From: Microvelia longipes | Taxonomy: Eukaryota; Arthropoda; Insecta; Hemiptera; Veliidae | Length of the DNA: 64,000 nucleotides | Assembly: GCA_018340805.1 (NCBI GenBank) | Contig: JACMZG010001913.1 | Span: forward strand, 8,096,866-8,160,865 | Direction: 5' to 3' | Part shown: piece by piece, positions 34,503 to 46,945 of the stretch | How the letters are laid out: every line of letters starts with the position of its first letter | Numbering within the stretch: position 1 is the first letter of the stretch | The notes under the pieces: model-generated | The model's input: the letters and a program-made list of their open reading frames with translations, nothing else | The model's database searches: none | Told to the model about the DNA's origin: nothing | Program-made: the position numbers and the translations under genes

Positions 34503-35850
34503 TTTAATATAAATAATAAATAAATAATAAATAAATAATAAATAATCCTTTATTTCACATAATATACATTTCTGTAAATTGTAAAAAGTCAAAACAAAAA
34601 AATTATTTGTTACAATTAAAATTTTATTGATTGAAATTCTTCCACACTGTACAAGGGATTTTTTAAAAGATTAATTTTTACTAATTTGTCAAAACTATTC
34701 TCTTCAAGGGCTCTTATATTTTCAGGTAATAAGTTATACAGCTTTAGCCCTGCTTGAATTGAATTATATTTAGCTGTTCTTGTCAGTCTGTATTTGTTAA
34801 GTACTATATGATTTTGTCTGCCTTGTATAGTGAGAATGAAGTTCTCAACTTTAGTTAGACTTGATCTAATACTAAATGTAATTAAAAGCTGATAGCAGTA
34901 TAAAGAAAAAAAGTAAGGATTTCATGAGTTTGAAAAAATTTTTTACAAGATGTTTTGTTGGGTAGATTTAAGATAACCCGTAGTGCTTTTTTTTGTAGAA
35001 TGAATAGTCTGCTCGCATGAGGAGAAGCTCCCCAAATCATTGTGCCGTAAGACATTAAACTAAAAAAATGAGCAAAATAAACTATTTTAAGAGAATTTTG
35101 GGAGAGGGAGCTTGAAACTTTCTTGAGCATATAAATGCTTGTACTTAATCTTTTAGCTAATAGTCAATATGAGGTTCCCATGATAATTTTGTTGTCAATA
35201 TAGATGCCTAAAAATTTAAATGAGTTTACGCTGTTGTCCATAAAATTAAATCTAATATTTACAGTTTTATTATTATTAAGTTTTACCTTATTGGCTTTAC
35301 ACCAGTCATTTAAAATATTAAGTGCTATTGACTGTAGCTCAAGCAAGTCGGATTGAGTTTTGGACGAAAAAATTACCCCATAATCATCAGCGAAAAGAAA
35401 AGCTCCAGCTACTAATAAACGCATGACGTAGGGCAAGTCGTTAATATATATAAGAAATAGTATAGGACCTAATATAGATCCTTGTCTAACACCATGTATT
35501 ATGCTTTGTAAGGCTGAACAGGAGCCACCTATGTCTATGTATTGTTGCCACCCTTGTAAATATGATATCAAGAAATTTATTAATGTCTCGTCTAATCCGT
35601 AGTAAGCTAATTTCACCCTTAATATCTCAATCTGCACTCCATCAAATGCTTTGGAAAAGTCAAAAAATAAGCTGAAACTATTTGTTGAAGATCATAATTT
35701 TCCATACATATGTTTATAAACCTAGTGACAGCTTGTGTAGTGTTCCTTCCCTTTCTATAGCCGTACTGATGTTCGTAAAGAAGTTGATTTGTTTCAAAGT
35801 ACTCTACAATTTTTATAAGAATTTTCTATACTATTTATAGTTAAGGGGTT
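34503..35850 (-). mobile_element. 5'-truncated CR1/Jockey-like LINE, minus strand
   Basis: On the minus strand: GYRKGRNTTQAVT (about 35740), a frame with LAYYGLDETLINFLISYLQ, HGVRQGSILGPILFLIYIND, catalytic FADD (about 35385), KANKVKLNNNKT, FKFLGIYIDNK (about 35190), then SYGTMIWGASPHASRLFILQ KKALR (about 35010). The C-terminal region ends near 34620, followed by AATAAA (34549..34554 in plus coordinates) and a TTTA/TTATT-type tail. Breaks near 35150 and 35660 and the missing 5' half show it is dead. Related to, but not the same family as, the 9.7-kb LINE. Confidence 0.88.
35164..35637 (-). pseudogene. LINE reverse transcriptase fragment with FADD
   Basis: 157 codons covering palm motifs B to D: GVRQGSILGPILF, FADDYG, and LNNNKTVNIRF, then FLGIYID. 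In the intact element it copies RNA into DNA. The open frame ends abruptly before the thumb. Confidence 0.9.
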
Positions 35851-35859
35851 AAATAAAAA

Positions 35860-36330
35860 AAAGCAGAATAAGTAACATAAAAATTTATAAAAACTGCTAT
35901 GATATCAATTTAAAAAGAAATATATTTTTTCCGAAATTTAAAAAACAAAATTGACCATATCTAGAGAGCTACTAGAGAGCTTACTACGATGTCTCTTGCC
36001 GTTGTACATTATATAATTTTTGTATGGTTTATTTTTGTTCTCTAAAAAATTATGAATTTTGTTGTTAACCTGAGTAGATTTTGAATAAACACTTCTTTTA
36101 TTATATGAATTTACAATTTATAAGGTAGGTGTTTGTGAAATAATGAAAAGAATTAAATAAACCAAAAATTATACTTACACATAAACAGACAAAAAAAAAA
36201 TAAAAACTGTTTTCACAATATTTAAATTTGTATATTTATTTCTACCCTATTCTGCAAACCTGGACTATTATTGAAAGAAAATACAGTCAGGTACTATAAT
36301 AGGCTTAAGTTAAGGCATAATACGCGCCTT
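35860..36330. other. Unassigned sequence
   Basis: Nothing recognised. Confidence 0.5.
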
Positions 36331-36333
36331 ATT

Positions 36334-36782
36334 AAGGCGCGGTCGAATATCTAGTACGTTGGATCACCAACAAACTTTTTTTATAATTTTTTTTTCAAAA
36401 TTTTCAGTAATTAGCCGAATTTGTGATAAATGAAGCCTATTTTCGTAATCTGCACGCTCTTTTGGTTAATCTCAAAGAGTATTTACATTCACTTAACGAT
36501 TTATTTTTAATCTAACTTGGTACATACATAACTACTGTTAGACGTCAATGTTAACAAACACAAAATATTGACGTCTAACAGTAGTTATGTATGTACCAAG
36601 TTAGATTAAAAATAAATCGTTAAGTGAATGTAAATACTCTTTGAGATTAACCAAAAGAGCGTGCAGATTACGGAAATAGGCTTCATTTATCACAAATCCG
36701 GCTAATTACTGAAAATTTTGAAAAAAATATTATAAAAAAAGTTTGTTGGTGATCCAACGTTCTAGATATTCGACCGCGCCTT
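36334..36782. mobile_element. 0.45-kb foldback MITE (short form of the 60.4-62.9-kb palindrome)
   Basis: Arms of about 210 bases from AAGGCGCGGTCGAATATCTA inward to TAACAGTAGTTATG; loop GTTAACAAACACAAAAT near 36550. TA on both outer sides suits a TA-targeting (Tc1/mariner-type) transposon. The arms match 60384..60616 and 62662..62881. Confidence 0.9.
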
Positions 36783-37610
36783 ATACAAAAACAGTCAGAT
36801 ACTGTCATGTATGTTTAGGATTTTTTTGTAAAATATGTCCCACGGAAGAAATGCCTCCAAAAAGAGAAAGAAATGTATGGACGTACGAAGACACCGGTCT
36901 CTCAACAGTGTTGACCTCAGGGTTTGCCTAATACCTACGAACAGTGCTGAACTGAGCCATAAAAAAGCCCGAGGGGAGTTCGGCCTGAAAGAGTCCAAAC
37001 CTACATCTCAAGGAGCCCATTGAGAGGGCGGGAGTTCCTATATTGCATCTTAGAGGGGTCTACTTTTTACTAGAGTAATATTAATGATTATGGCAAGCTT
37101 AATTTTATTTATTTAACTTTAATGTCATACTTAATAAAATTAAATCAAATATTATTTTATTTAAATAAATTAAAATAAACTTAAGTAAATACTTAAAGTA
37201 AATAAAATAAATAGGTAAGAATAAAATAAACTTAAGTAAAACTTAAGTTTATTCATTTAAATAAAAATTTTAACTAAACTATTTTATGTTTAATCTTAAG
37301 GGCCCTTTCGTACTGCTCTAGGGCCCTGATCAAGTATGTTAAGGGCCTCTTGAGGCCTTAGTCTTCCGTTTGGGACTTAGTCTCCGTTAAGGGCCAAATA
37401 TAAAGACTGGGGGCCCTAAAGGACCTTAATTTAAGTAACGAATTGAGAATATTTTTAAATACATTTGTCTCTAGGAGCTTTTTAGGCCCTAACTTAGAGT
37501 ATTGGGCTACTGTGTCTCTGGTATTATGAATATATCAAAAATTAATTATGATGATAATTTTTTTTTATTATTTGTTGTTTTTAAGTTTATTTTTGGCTGA
37601 GGAAGGTTGA
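36783..37610. other. Unassigned; GGGCCC-rich patch at 37290..37500
   Basis: TAAGGGCC and GGGCCCT recur about seven times in 200 bases. No gene supported. Confidence 0.5.
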
Positions 37611-37617
37611 CAATTAG

Positions 37618-38109
37618 TACGTTCACACACACTCTAGATCCGCGGATCGTATAGAATACGTATACAATACGGTCAACTAACTTCACGGTTCTTGCAGCGT
37701 ATTTGTTTAGTCGATCGAGTGATAACTGATCCCGCCAAAACATGGCGTCTTGTATAGTGAACCTTCACTTTTGGTTATAAGGAATTTAATTAAAATTTAA
37801 TTAAATTGTGATTTCTTTGCGTAATAATAAAGTTGCATTAAAAAAAATAATATTCCAAAAGTTATTTGATCAAAAACGGTTATATAGAAGTGAAATAAAA
37901 GTTCGACGAGAAGGTTATCCGTTAAATACGATCGTCTCTTAAGGTACACACACAAAAAGACAGCGTATCGGGGGATCCATTTAGATTCCATCTCCCTAGT
38001 TCTAGCGTATGCGATCGGATCCCCTCCGCATGGTTCATACAGCTTAAATTACCGTATTGAGAGATCGTACTCTATACGATACGCGGATCTAAAGTGTGTG
38101 AGAACGTAC
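37618..38109. mobile_element. TIR element, copy 1
   Basis: GTACGTTCACACACACTCTA GATCCGCGGATCGTATAG... at left and CTATACGATACGCGGATCTA AA GTGTGTGAGAACGTAC at right, flanked by TA. Second copy at 48369..48844, opposite internal orientation. No coding potential. Confidence 0.85.
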
Positions 38110-38450
38110 TAAATGAGGGTTGCCGCCCTCGCCCCCAATGGCTAGTTCGCCCCTACCAACACATACTCCCTCCACGAGACTTCTACCCTCCGCGAGACTT
38201 CTAAATCCATACTGGAACCGATATTCAAACTACTTTAGGATAAATATTATCTTGAGCCACTGGGCTACCCCGTCTTACCTCCCTCTGATCTATTATGTCA
38301 CGGTATTCAAAACACTATTAACCACACCACTAACATCGCCTTTCCACCAATAAGCTATAATCACTCTAAGCCGAGCACGGCTTTCGCCTATAATGCCATC
38401 TACAGTGCTGGTGACATAATGAGTTTTAACAAATTTTCAAAGAAATATTC
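38110..38450 (-). mobile_element. Remnant with degenerate hammerhead-like motif G
   Basis: Motif on the minus strand (38365..38412): AGCA CTGTAGA T GGC-ATTATA-GGC GAAA GCCGTGCTC. It resembles family B but has a damaged core, unpaired stem II and an insertion in the stem-III palindrome. Confidence 0.4.
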
Positions 38451-38572
38451 TGGCGCGGTGGTCCGCATGTCGGGCAAATTTCCTTTAGATTACGTTTTTC
38501 CGTGCTTAAAATTTCATTTCTTGCTTAAGGGTCCGATTTATGCTTTATAAAAAAAAATAAAAAAGGAGCTTA

Positions 38573-38911
38573 GTCCAGCATAAAAAGTTGTGAGATCACT
38601 GGATAAGCCAAGTCAAAAGTTTTAAATTGAGCTTGTAAATATACGCTATCTTGGTGGTTTCACTCTGTGACTTGGCCATTACGCAGCACACACAGAAGTG
38701 TATAGTGCGCTTATTAAATAGGCTAAATGTATATTCTTATAATGCATGTCTACTGTCTACACTCTAAACTAGACCTTTAGTACCACACTACCTCAAGCTG
38801 CGTAATGGCCAAGCCACAAAGCGAAACCGCCAAGACCTCGTATATTTACAAGCATAATAAGGAACTTCTGAATTGACTTATCCAATGATCTCAAAACTTT
38901 TTACGCTAGAC
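38573..38911. mobile_element. Foldback element, about 0.34 kb
   Basis: GCATAAAAAGTTGTGAGATC ACTGGATAAG at left versus CTTATCCAATGATCTCAAAA CTTTTTACGC at right; arms also pair through CTTGGCCATTACGCAGC / GCTGCGTAATGGCCAAG. Confidence 0.82.
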
Positions 38912-39430
38912 TTGACTAATGTTTTTACACGAATGTGTTTTTGTTGGAATCCTCGTTTACAAACCAAAACTGACATTTAAATTAACTTTAGTTAGAGGGA
39001 AGAGAAGTTGGCTGCATAGGATTTTATATGATTCTAAAAAGTAAGTTTTTTTTATAAATGTAGAAGGTAGGAATAGAAGGGATTTTCGTGAAATATATCT
39101 AATATTGGTCTGTAAAGGGATTATATCGATATAAAGGACTACGAGAAAGGATTCAACTCAATATTAAGCCCGCAGCTAGAACTTATATAACAAAATATCT
39201 CACAAATACCTCAAGGTATAGGAAACAAATCAAACTTCAGGACTTGAAAGATCCAGGGCTTAAATAAGTTTGAAAATATTGTCTGTCAAGTATGGTGAGT
39301 AAAGAATTCTTAGATTCTTATAATTAAAATAGGCTAATTTTAAAAATATTTAAAACAATAATTCTATGCCGTTATGTAATTATGAACTAAAGTGCTTCTA
39401 GTTTATCCAAAATTCCTTTTTAATACTAAT
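38912..39430. other. Unassigned sequence
   Basis: Nothing recognised. Confidence 0.5.
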
Positions 39431-39434
39431 CATT

Positions 39435-40680
39435 ATCTAAACACTTACTAGCTATTATCTAAACTCTATCAAGAATAATAACTGGATGCATCAAACACTA
39501 TTCAGAACATACTGGTTGCTAATCTAAACTCTTCAAGAATATTCTATTGCAATAAACTCTATCAAGATATACTGGTGCTATCTAAACTCTATCAAGAATA
39601 TACTTGGTTGCTATCTAAACTCTATCAAGAATTACTAGTTGCTATCTAAACTCTATCAAGAATATACTGGTTGCTATCTAAACTCTATCTAGAATATACT
39701 GGTGCTATATAAACCTATCAAGAATATACTGTTGCTATCTAAACTCTATCAAGAATATACTAGTTGCTATCTAAACTCTATCAAGAATATACTGGATGCT
39801 ATCTAAACACTATCAAGAATATACTGGTTGCTATCTAAACTCTATCAAGAATATACTGGTTGCTATCTAAACTCTATCTAGAATATACTGGTTGCTATAT
39901 AAACTCTATCAAGAATATACTGGTTGCTATCTAAACTCTATCAAGAATATACTGGTTGCTATCTAAACTCTATCAAGAATATACTGGTTGCTATCTAAAC
40001 CTATCAAGAATATACTGGTTTGCTATCTAAACTCTTTCCAAGAATATACTGGTTGCTATCTAAACTCTATCAAGAATATACTGGTTGCTATCTGCTATGC
40101 AAACTTATCAAGAATAACTGGTTCTATCTAAACACTATCAAGAATATACTGGTTGCTATCTAAACACTATCAAGAATATACTGGTTGCTATCTAAACTCT
40201 TTCAAGAATATACTGGTTGCTATCTAAACCTATCAAGAACATACTGGTTGCTACTAAACACTATCAAGAATATATATCTAAACCTTTCAAGAATATACTG
40301 GTTGCTATCTAAACCTTTCAAGAATATACTGGTTCTATCTAAACTCTATCTAACTGGTTGCTATCTAAACTCTTTCAAGATTACTGGTTGCTATCTAAAT
40401 CTTCAAGAATAACTGGTTGCTATCTAAACTCTATCAAGAATATACTGGATGCTATCTAAACACTATCAAGAACATACTGGTTGCTATCTAAACTCTTTCA
40501 AGAATAACTGGTTGCTATCTAAACACTATCAGGTTGCTATCTAAACTCTTCAAGAATATACGGTGCTATCTCTATCATGAATATACTGGTTGATATCTAA
40601 ACTCTATCAAGAATATTTTAGTTATTATTTAAACTTTACCAAGAATATACTAAATATTATTTAAAGTCCATCAAAAATAT
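39435..40680. repeat. 32-bp minisatellite, about 1.2 kb
   Basis: Unit ACTCTATCAAGAATATACTG GTTGCTATCTAA, close to 38 copies with frequent one- or two-base deletions. A short Leu-rich frame in it is a by-product. Confidence 0.97.
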
Positions 40681-42420
40681 AGTAGTCACGCATAACTACT
40701 TTTTTTGGTACGCACCTTTGCCCTATTAGCCGTGTGACTTTATGATTTAAATTTATATTATCTATGCTCGTGTATCTTGATACCCCCCCCTCTTCGAGAG
40801 TTTAGTTAGTATCTAATCTTCGTGTTGTGTACACTAGTCCTTCCCGATATACCAATTTATGATTTATGATTTTCGAAATACATATTTTATTACCACGTAA
40901 AATAATGCCGTTTCTGGCCATAAATGTTTATGGCCAGACATGTTTATACATTTATTGCCATAGACATGTTTGCACCAAAATCGGTACCAAACGGCCAATT
41001 ACAACACACAATTAATGGTGAGTGAATTTTGCCTTATTATTACATTATTTTTATCGATTAGTTTTGTCTCGTGTACCTAACACAGACTACAATAGCCTAT
41101 TTTGCAGAGTCCTCAAAAATTTAAATAATTCGTTAAAAGTTGACATGGTACAAATGAAAAATAGCGACTCCGAAGTTATAACACTCTCTAGACTTTGGAT
41201 AACCGAAAACATTTATTCTGAAATCGAGCACACTGAGACTGAAATAATATTACCTTAGGCTTAAGATAAACAGTAGTTTTTGAGGACGAGCGAAGCGAAT
41301 CTAAAGTCATACCACCCTAGACTTTAGATAACTATTTTATTCTGATGTCAAGAGCAGCGAGAAGTCAAGAGCAGAGAGAATATGTCTTGAGATATTCTTA
41401 TGTCAAGACAGATTCTTATCTGTCTGTATTACTACAGATAAGTAATACTATCTTAAGATTTAGATAGACATGATAGTATTATGATATGATCGATCATATA
41501 CACGCATAGACTGAGGACCAAAGATCACATAGACTCCATAATAAATAGAGTCTAATACCAATAATTACATATGTATTTAGTGTTGTTGTGGGTAATAGAG
41601 TATTTGATAATTTTTTTATTGTATTATCTTTAAGTACGTCATATAAAAGAACACCCTGTAAAATATTAGAATGAAAAAAAAACTTATACTTTCGATGATA
41701 CAGCAAAAAAACTAAAAATATATTTAATGTTCTTTTGGCGGGAAAACGGCGTCGGCGCTTGTGTGACGTCAGACGTAAGAATACTGCGTGTAGTACATAT
41801 TCTAAGCAACACTCATAAGATTTATTCTATACTGTCAACAAGATGATACTGATAGCTGTAGTCATCACGTTCCTTAGGCATTGTATTACTGGACACGGCA
41901 TTTTTGTTTTAGTCTTCTTACATTCTATGAACTGTAAGCAACTGTTGACCTTGCGATATTTCTAACTAAAACTCCCATCTGTATGTTAAACGACCCAACC
42001 TTTAGAACGTTCCGTTTTCACCCCACTCTCTCACCCATTCCCCCTCTCCTCTTTTTTAAATGATTATTTCGACTACTCAAAACTAAATTAAATATTTTTT
42101 TACAGCTTAATATATTTTTTTAACACATTTAATCATTTATGACAAAACATCGAAAAAATGCAAATACTCTATTAGTTAAAGATTTTAAATTAAGCAATAC
42201 TTTATTTTATAATGAGATGGGTGACTAGCTGTTTCGAGTTACTCGAGCTAAACCAAAATGGATCTATATAATGCTTTTATTATTTCTCAGTTACCGCAGG
42301 CCTACTAACCCAACTCAGAGAGGTTCCTAAGTGTTCTCGTATCTAAACCCCTTTAGATACGGGTTTAGTATACCTCCTACATACCTATAAACATTCCATT
42401 CTATTTAACCATCTTTTAAC
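40681..42420. other. Mostly unassigned
   Basis: Contains a lone ACGACACACGG-type end fragment (40725..40740), a GACGAGCGAAGCGAA block (41284) and a small hairpin AGATTCTTATCTGTCTG...ACAGATAAG (41410..41440). No gene supported. Confidence 0.5.
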
Positions 42421-42429
42421 TAAATTATT

Positions 42430-43420
42430 ATATTTTTTCTCATTTATACCGTAAGTAAAAACACCAGTACACGGCATCCTTAAGGAGAGTTTTTTGTTCT
42501 TTTAGCTCTTCTTACTCAGCTTGTGATGAGCTATTAGCTATTAGCTATTAAGTTCAAAAAAATATTTTTGCTATCAGTACTAAACAGGTTTTAAAGTAGT
42601 GTGATTGTTTTTTATTCAAACATAACTATATTCTTTAAAAAAAATGGTAAATTACAAACATATGTCTACCCAGTAACTGGCACCCCTTTCTCCAATACCG
42701 GGCATGGGTTTGGACCCAGTACCCTGCATCTCTCCACTCTTCTAAAAGAGTATCTCCACTTAATTATTTTATTAAAAACAAAACCGGCATTCACCCATAT
42801 TTTATCTAGCAAACGAAGGGATATATCATTTTATTTGATGTATTCTTCTAATGTAAGATACTGATGCAACGCATTACTAGTTTAAGTATATTTAAAGCTT
42901 AATTTATAGTACATTGCCTAGGTAACGAAAGTGAATTATGAAACAATCAATTGCCTATGAATAATTTGATGTTTAGAAGCTGTCGCACTTAATAATTTTT
43001 ATTACAAATTATTTTTGTAAGAATTATTATCAATACTTCAATGTTTTATTATAATAAGTTATTGTTGATTTTGCTCCTTTTCTTTCTTTTGTTTTGTTTT
43101 TATACTCTTTAAGTCCATCTTTCAGGTTATTCTCTCTATTATATTTTCAAGTGCAAGGATACTCTCGAATCCTCTCTCAATAGAAAACAATGGAATCGAG
43201 GAAAAACAATAGAGAATTGAAAATAAACGAACGACGTCTCGAGATTAGATGGGAAAACTTCGTGTGGGCCAAAAATAAAATAATAAAAGACAAAAATTAA
43301 TTAAAGATATTCGTTAACTATAACTATTTTTAATATTGTATTTTACATATTTATTTTTTTGTATAGTATATTATTAATTCTTATACATACTACTATAAAG
43401 TTAATATTTTTAAAATTAAA
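42430..43420. other. Mostly unassigned
   Basis: TCTCATTTATACCGTAAGTA at 42437 is a short end fragment of the dispersed element. No gene supported. Confidence 0.5.
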
Positions 43421-43495
43421 AGGTTGTATTTACCGCAAGTTGAAGAAGCAATCGAAGAATCAGCTACGTCGATACTTGCTGTTGGATATAAATAT

Positions 43496-43530
43496 CCTGG
43501 ACCGGTTCGGCATAACGCCATCATAGCAGG
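43496..43530 (-). ncRNA. Hammerhead-like motif A3 (minus), damaged
   Basis: On the minus strand the core reads CTATGATGG, with bases missing from CTGATGATGG, and GAAA is shortened to GAA. Stem I and the ACCGGT palindrome remain. Confidence 0.5.
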
Positions 43531-44016
43531 CGGGGCAACACTCGAGTCTCAACTAATAAAGTTAAATCAGTGATTAACTTCTAGTCTCAATGAGCACGAC
43601 GACCCTCTGAAGATAAGGGAGGAAGTAGGACCTAAACTGACGTACTTGAAAGACTAGAAAATATACAAACACAGAATTACTGACAAGACAATTATTAACG
43701 AACAACTTACTTTCAATTCGGACATTACTTTTTTCGGTACTCAAACCAACACTTGACAAAAAACGAAAACGGGAAAAACCATGACACCGGTACACATCAT
43801 AATAAAAAGACACAAAGCATCATAACGCCAGATGGCTCACCCGCACACCTGACTCACACACCTGACTACTCAGGTCACGACCTTGACTCAGTACACATTC
43901 CCTTTATAAAACCCTTTCTACTTCCTCCTTATCTTCAGAGGGCTCGTCGTGCTCATTGAGACTAGAAGTTAATCACTGATTTAACTTTATTAGTTGAGAG
44001 CTCGAGTTTTGCCCCG

Positions 44017-44053
44017 CCTGCTGATGATGGCGTTATGCCGAAACCGGTCCAGG
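44017..44053 (+). ncRNA. Hammerhead-ribozyme-like motif A3 (plus), intact
   Basis: CCTG (44017..44020), CTGATGA (44021..44027), T, GGC-GTTAT-GCC, GAAA (44040..44043), palindrome ACCGGT (44043..44048), C44049, CAGG (44050..44053). Identical to the best A2 motif. Confidence 0.7.
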
Positions 44054-44124
44054 GATATTTATATCCAACAGCAAGTATCGACGGTAGCTGATTCTTCGAT
44101 TAATATTTTTGTATGACATTATTT

Positions 44125-44470
44125 TATTTTTAAAAAAAACGGGTACGGGGTACCTCGGAACTTTCCTTATTGCTTTGGATTCGCTACGCTCATCTCCCTA
44201 CTTCAGACTCGCTTCGCTCGTTCAGAATAAACAACTCGCCAAATTTATACTGCAACACGTCGAAAAAAAAATTTATACTGGTACGTCTTCGTACCAGCTT
44301 TGCTCATCCTTAGATAGTAAATACATCCTTACATCCTCCATAGTAAATACTTTATTTTCTTAGCAGTCATCCATCCAGTCACTGACCACGCACAATGTTG
44401 CGTGGTCCAACAAAAACCATAGATATACTTGTTGTGTTAAAACGAAACTTAATGTACTTATTTATTACGT
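44125..44470 (-). mobile_element. GAGCGAAGCGAG dispersed element, minus copy
   Basis: GGTACGGGGTACCTCGGAAC, GATTCGCTACGCTC and CTCGCTTCGCTCGTTC, then a 5S-like block (44363..44395: GTCATCCATCCAGTCACTGA CCACG). The left part of the element is missing. Confidence 0.75.
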
Positions 44471-44643
44471 ATACCTTTACGTACATCAAAATAGTAACCT
44501 GACTTCCTTCTATTATAATTAAATAATTAAATATTATATTATATAGATAGGCCTATTATTACTATACTATTGTACTTTTAACTTTTTACTATATAAATTA
44601 TTATAATATTGTACTGATTATTCGATTGTATTTATAAGCAAAG

Positions 44644-44808
44644 GTGGTCAGGTTACTTTTTCGATGTTTCAAAATTTAACCTATAGGGCCCCTCTAGTGT
44701 TAATATCTATATGCCCTTTAGCACATAGAGATATATTACTAGAGGGGGCGCTAGTAATATAATGTTTATTGGTTGAATTTTGAAACGTCGAAAAAGTAAC
44801 CTGACCAC
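44644..44808. mobile_element. 165-bp foldback MITE with GTGGTCAGGTTAC ends
   Basis: GTGGTCAGGTTACTTTTTCG ATGTTTCAAAATT is inverted at the right end with one change (GACG for GATG). The core carries CATAGAGATATATTACTAGA GGGGG. It is the clearest unit of a family scattered at 26.3, 33.2, 47.0, 47.4 and 47.9 kb. Confidence 0.85.
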
Positions 44809-45068
44809 ATTCGATTATCATTTTCATCAAATAAACAGAACAAAAAAAGCAGTAAATTATATAGTAGATGTTTAAAATACAAATTACAACACAAACAATT
44901 GCGGGAAGCCGAAAAAATTGATTAATTATAACCTTAACTCCTCTTGGAGGAGGTTTCAATGAGGTTCACAGAGCCCCTGAGAGCCCACTAAAAAATGTTT
45001 CAGGCCTCTCAATGTATTAAGATAGGCTACTATGCCCTCTAGTATATATCTCTATGAGGCATAGCTCT
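44809..45068. mobile_element. Partial copy of the same family, interrupted by a LINE
   Basis: GGAGGTTTCAATGAGGTTCA CAGAGCCCCTGAGAGCCC, CTCTCAATGTATTAAGATAG and CTCTAGTATATATCTCTATG. The partner half starts at 46974 beyond the LINE (GAGCATAGAGATATTATTAC TAGAGG). Confidence 0.65.
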
Positions 45069-46945
45069 TTTAAATGCTGTCAAAAAAATATTTTCTTCTA
45101 TTTTATTGAATAGAATATGTAATTGGGCTGATGCAAACAACATTATTCCTGAGGAACAATCTGGGTTTCGAGTAGGTCGCGGCTGTATCGATAACATATT
45201 TGTATTGAATGCTGTAACTTCATTGAACTTGATTAATAGAGTGGCCTATCTAATAATTATATTTATTGATTTCTCCCGAGCCTTCGACTCGGTTTTTCAC
45301 CATCTACTTTGGGGAAAAATTGCTTAAACTTGGGTTAAGTTCTAAAATTATAAAAATACTTAAATCAATTTATGATCAAGCTGCTTTTACATCAAAGATA
45401 AAAATAGTTTTTCAGAAAAAATAGAAATTACTCGTGGGCTTTTACAAGGCGAGCCGTTATCTGCCACCCTTTTTAGCTTATTTATTTCTGATCTCGTTAC
45501 ATTTTTTAAGGCCAGAGGCTTTACGGGAGTCAAGCTTAGTAACGCAATACGAATTTTAATTTTACTTTATGCTGATGCACTTTTCTTATCAAGCTGCTGG
45601 TCCGAAGCACAAGAACTATTAGATACTCTATTATTGTACTGCTTGGAAAATGGTCTTGAGGTTAACACGTTGAAATCCAAAGCCATTATCTTCTCACGTT
45701 CAACAAAACCAAAAAAACTCAGCCTCTAATGTACAACGGTAACCAAGTTGAATATGTAAAAAATTATACTTACCTAGGTGTTCCATTTGCATCCTCTGGC
45801 AAGTTTCTTCAAGCCAGCAAGTACTTTATATCCAAGGGTAATATTGCCTCAGCCCAAGTCCGAAGAAACTTATTAATTCCAAGTCAGATTCATGGCAACT
45901 AAACTCACTCTCTTTAACTCTCTTGCACTATCAACCCTATTGTATAGCTCCGAAGTCTGGGCCCCTAGATACTTAGACGAACTTGATACTTTCCAATCTA
46001 AGTTTTTTAAACATCTACTTTATCTTCCTTCCTGTACTCCGCATTACATGTTACGCTTAGAACTTGGCCTCTTATCTCTTAAATCCAAAATTTTTAAAGC
46101 TATGGCTAATCTTTGGCTTAAATGATTATATATGGACTCAAACCGTCTCCCTCGCAAGTGTTTGATGGCTTTATTAGAAGTGGATGGTAACAAAAATATT
46201 TAGAGGATTTGAACTGGGTCTTTCAATTTAAATCTTCTTATCAACTATTGGCAGATCTGATCTGATAAATACTGATGTAGACCAATTTAAATCAAGCTTA
46301 AAAGACTTGTGTTTAGCTTTGATAACCATCTCTTTTCTTTAGATATAGAAAAAGCCATCAACTCAGGTTACTCACCCTCATTTCGACATATCTCGTTATT
46401 CTGTTCAAAGGTGAACCATACTTACAGAGCAGGTGTGCATCAATATATAAGATTTGCTACTCAGATCCGTCTTGCAAACTCTAATGTAACAAACTGTACT
46501 TACATAACAACGCATTAGTTCTCAATAACTCTGAGACATGCCCGCTCTGTAACATTGGTTCAGACAATCTAGAACATTTCTTCCTACATTGTGCTAGCAC
46601 GAGAGATCTTCGCCTGAAATTCATGGACATTACTCTGATTCAAAACTTGCAGACTTGTTTGTAAGAAATCGATATTAACATACTGCAGAAATTGCACTTG
46701 TTTTTTGTAGAATCCTTAAAAATAAGACAGGATCAACGAAATTAGCTTATTTTGTTTTTATATTATTATAATTTTTCTTTTTAAATTAATTTACACTGCT
46801 CGTGAACATAACGACGCAGAAAGAAGTAAGTTTTCTTTTGTTTTATAATTATAAGAAAACTTTTTTTTATTTTTTTTTTATTTAGCTATAAGACTTATTT
46901 TTGTAGAAAACTTTTATGTTTTATGCAAATAAAGATATTATATAT
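45069..46945 (+). mobile_element. Non-LTR retrotransposon (LINE), decayed, 5'-truncated
   Basis: Order: IIPEEQSGFRVGRGCIDNIF (45145), DFSRAFDSVFHHLLWGK (45270), GLLQGEPLSATLFSLFISDL (45430), catalytic-box remnant YADA (45570), GLEVNTLKSKAIIF (45655), YLGVPFASSGKF (45770), SLALSTLLYSSEVWAPRYL (45910), LRLELGLLSLKSKIF (46055) and a C-terminal CPLCNIGSDNLEHFFLHC zinc-knuckle-like motif (46535). Stops or frameshifts occur near 45325, 45420, 45725, 45900, 46125 and 46515. AATAAA at 46927 precedes the end. A different LINE clade from the other two in this window. Confidence 0.88.

Larger units (their letters stand above)
43421..44102. mobile_element. Foldback element A3 with hammerhead-like motifs in both arms and 0.3-kb core
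   Basis: Arms of about 185 bases: 43425..43612 is inverse to 43922..44102. The core (43613..43921) is unlike the arms except for CTTCCTCCTTATCTTCAGAG at its edges, and has no recognised protein. Largest member of family A. Confidence 0.85.
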
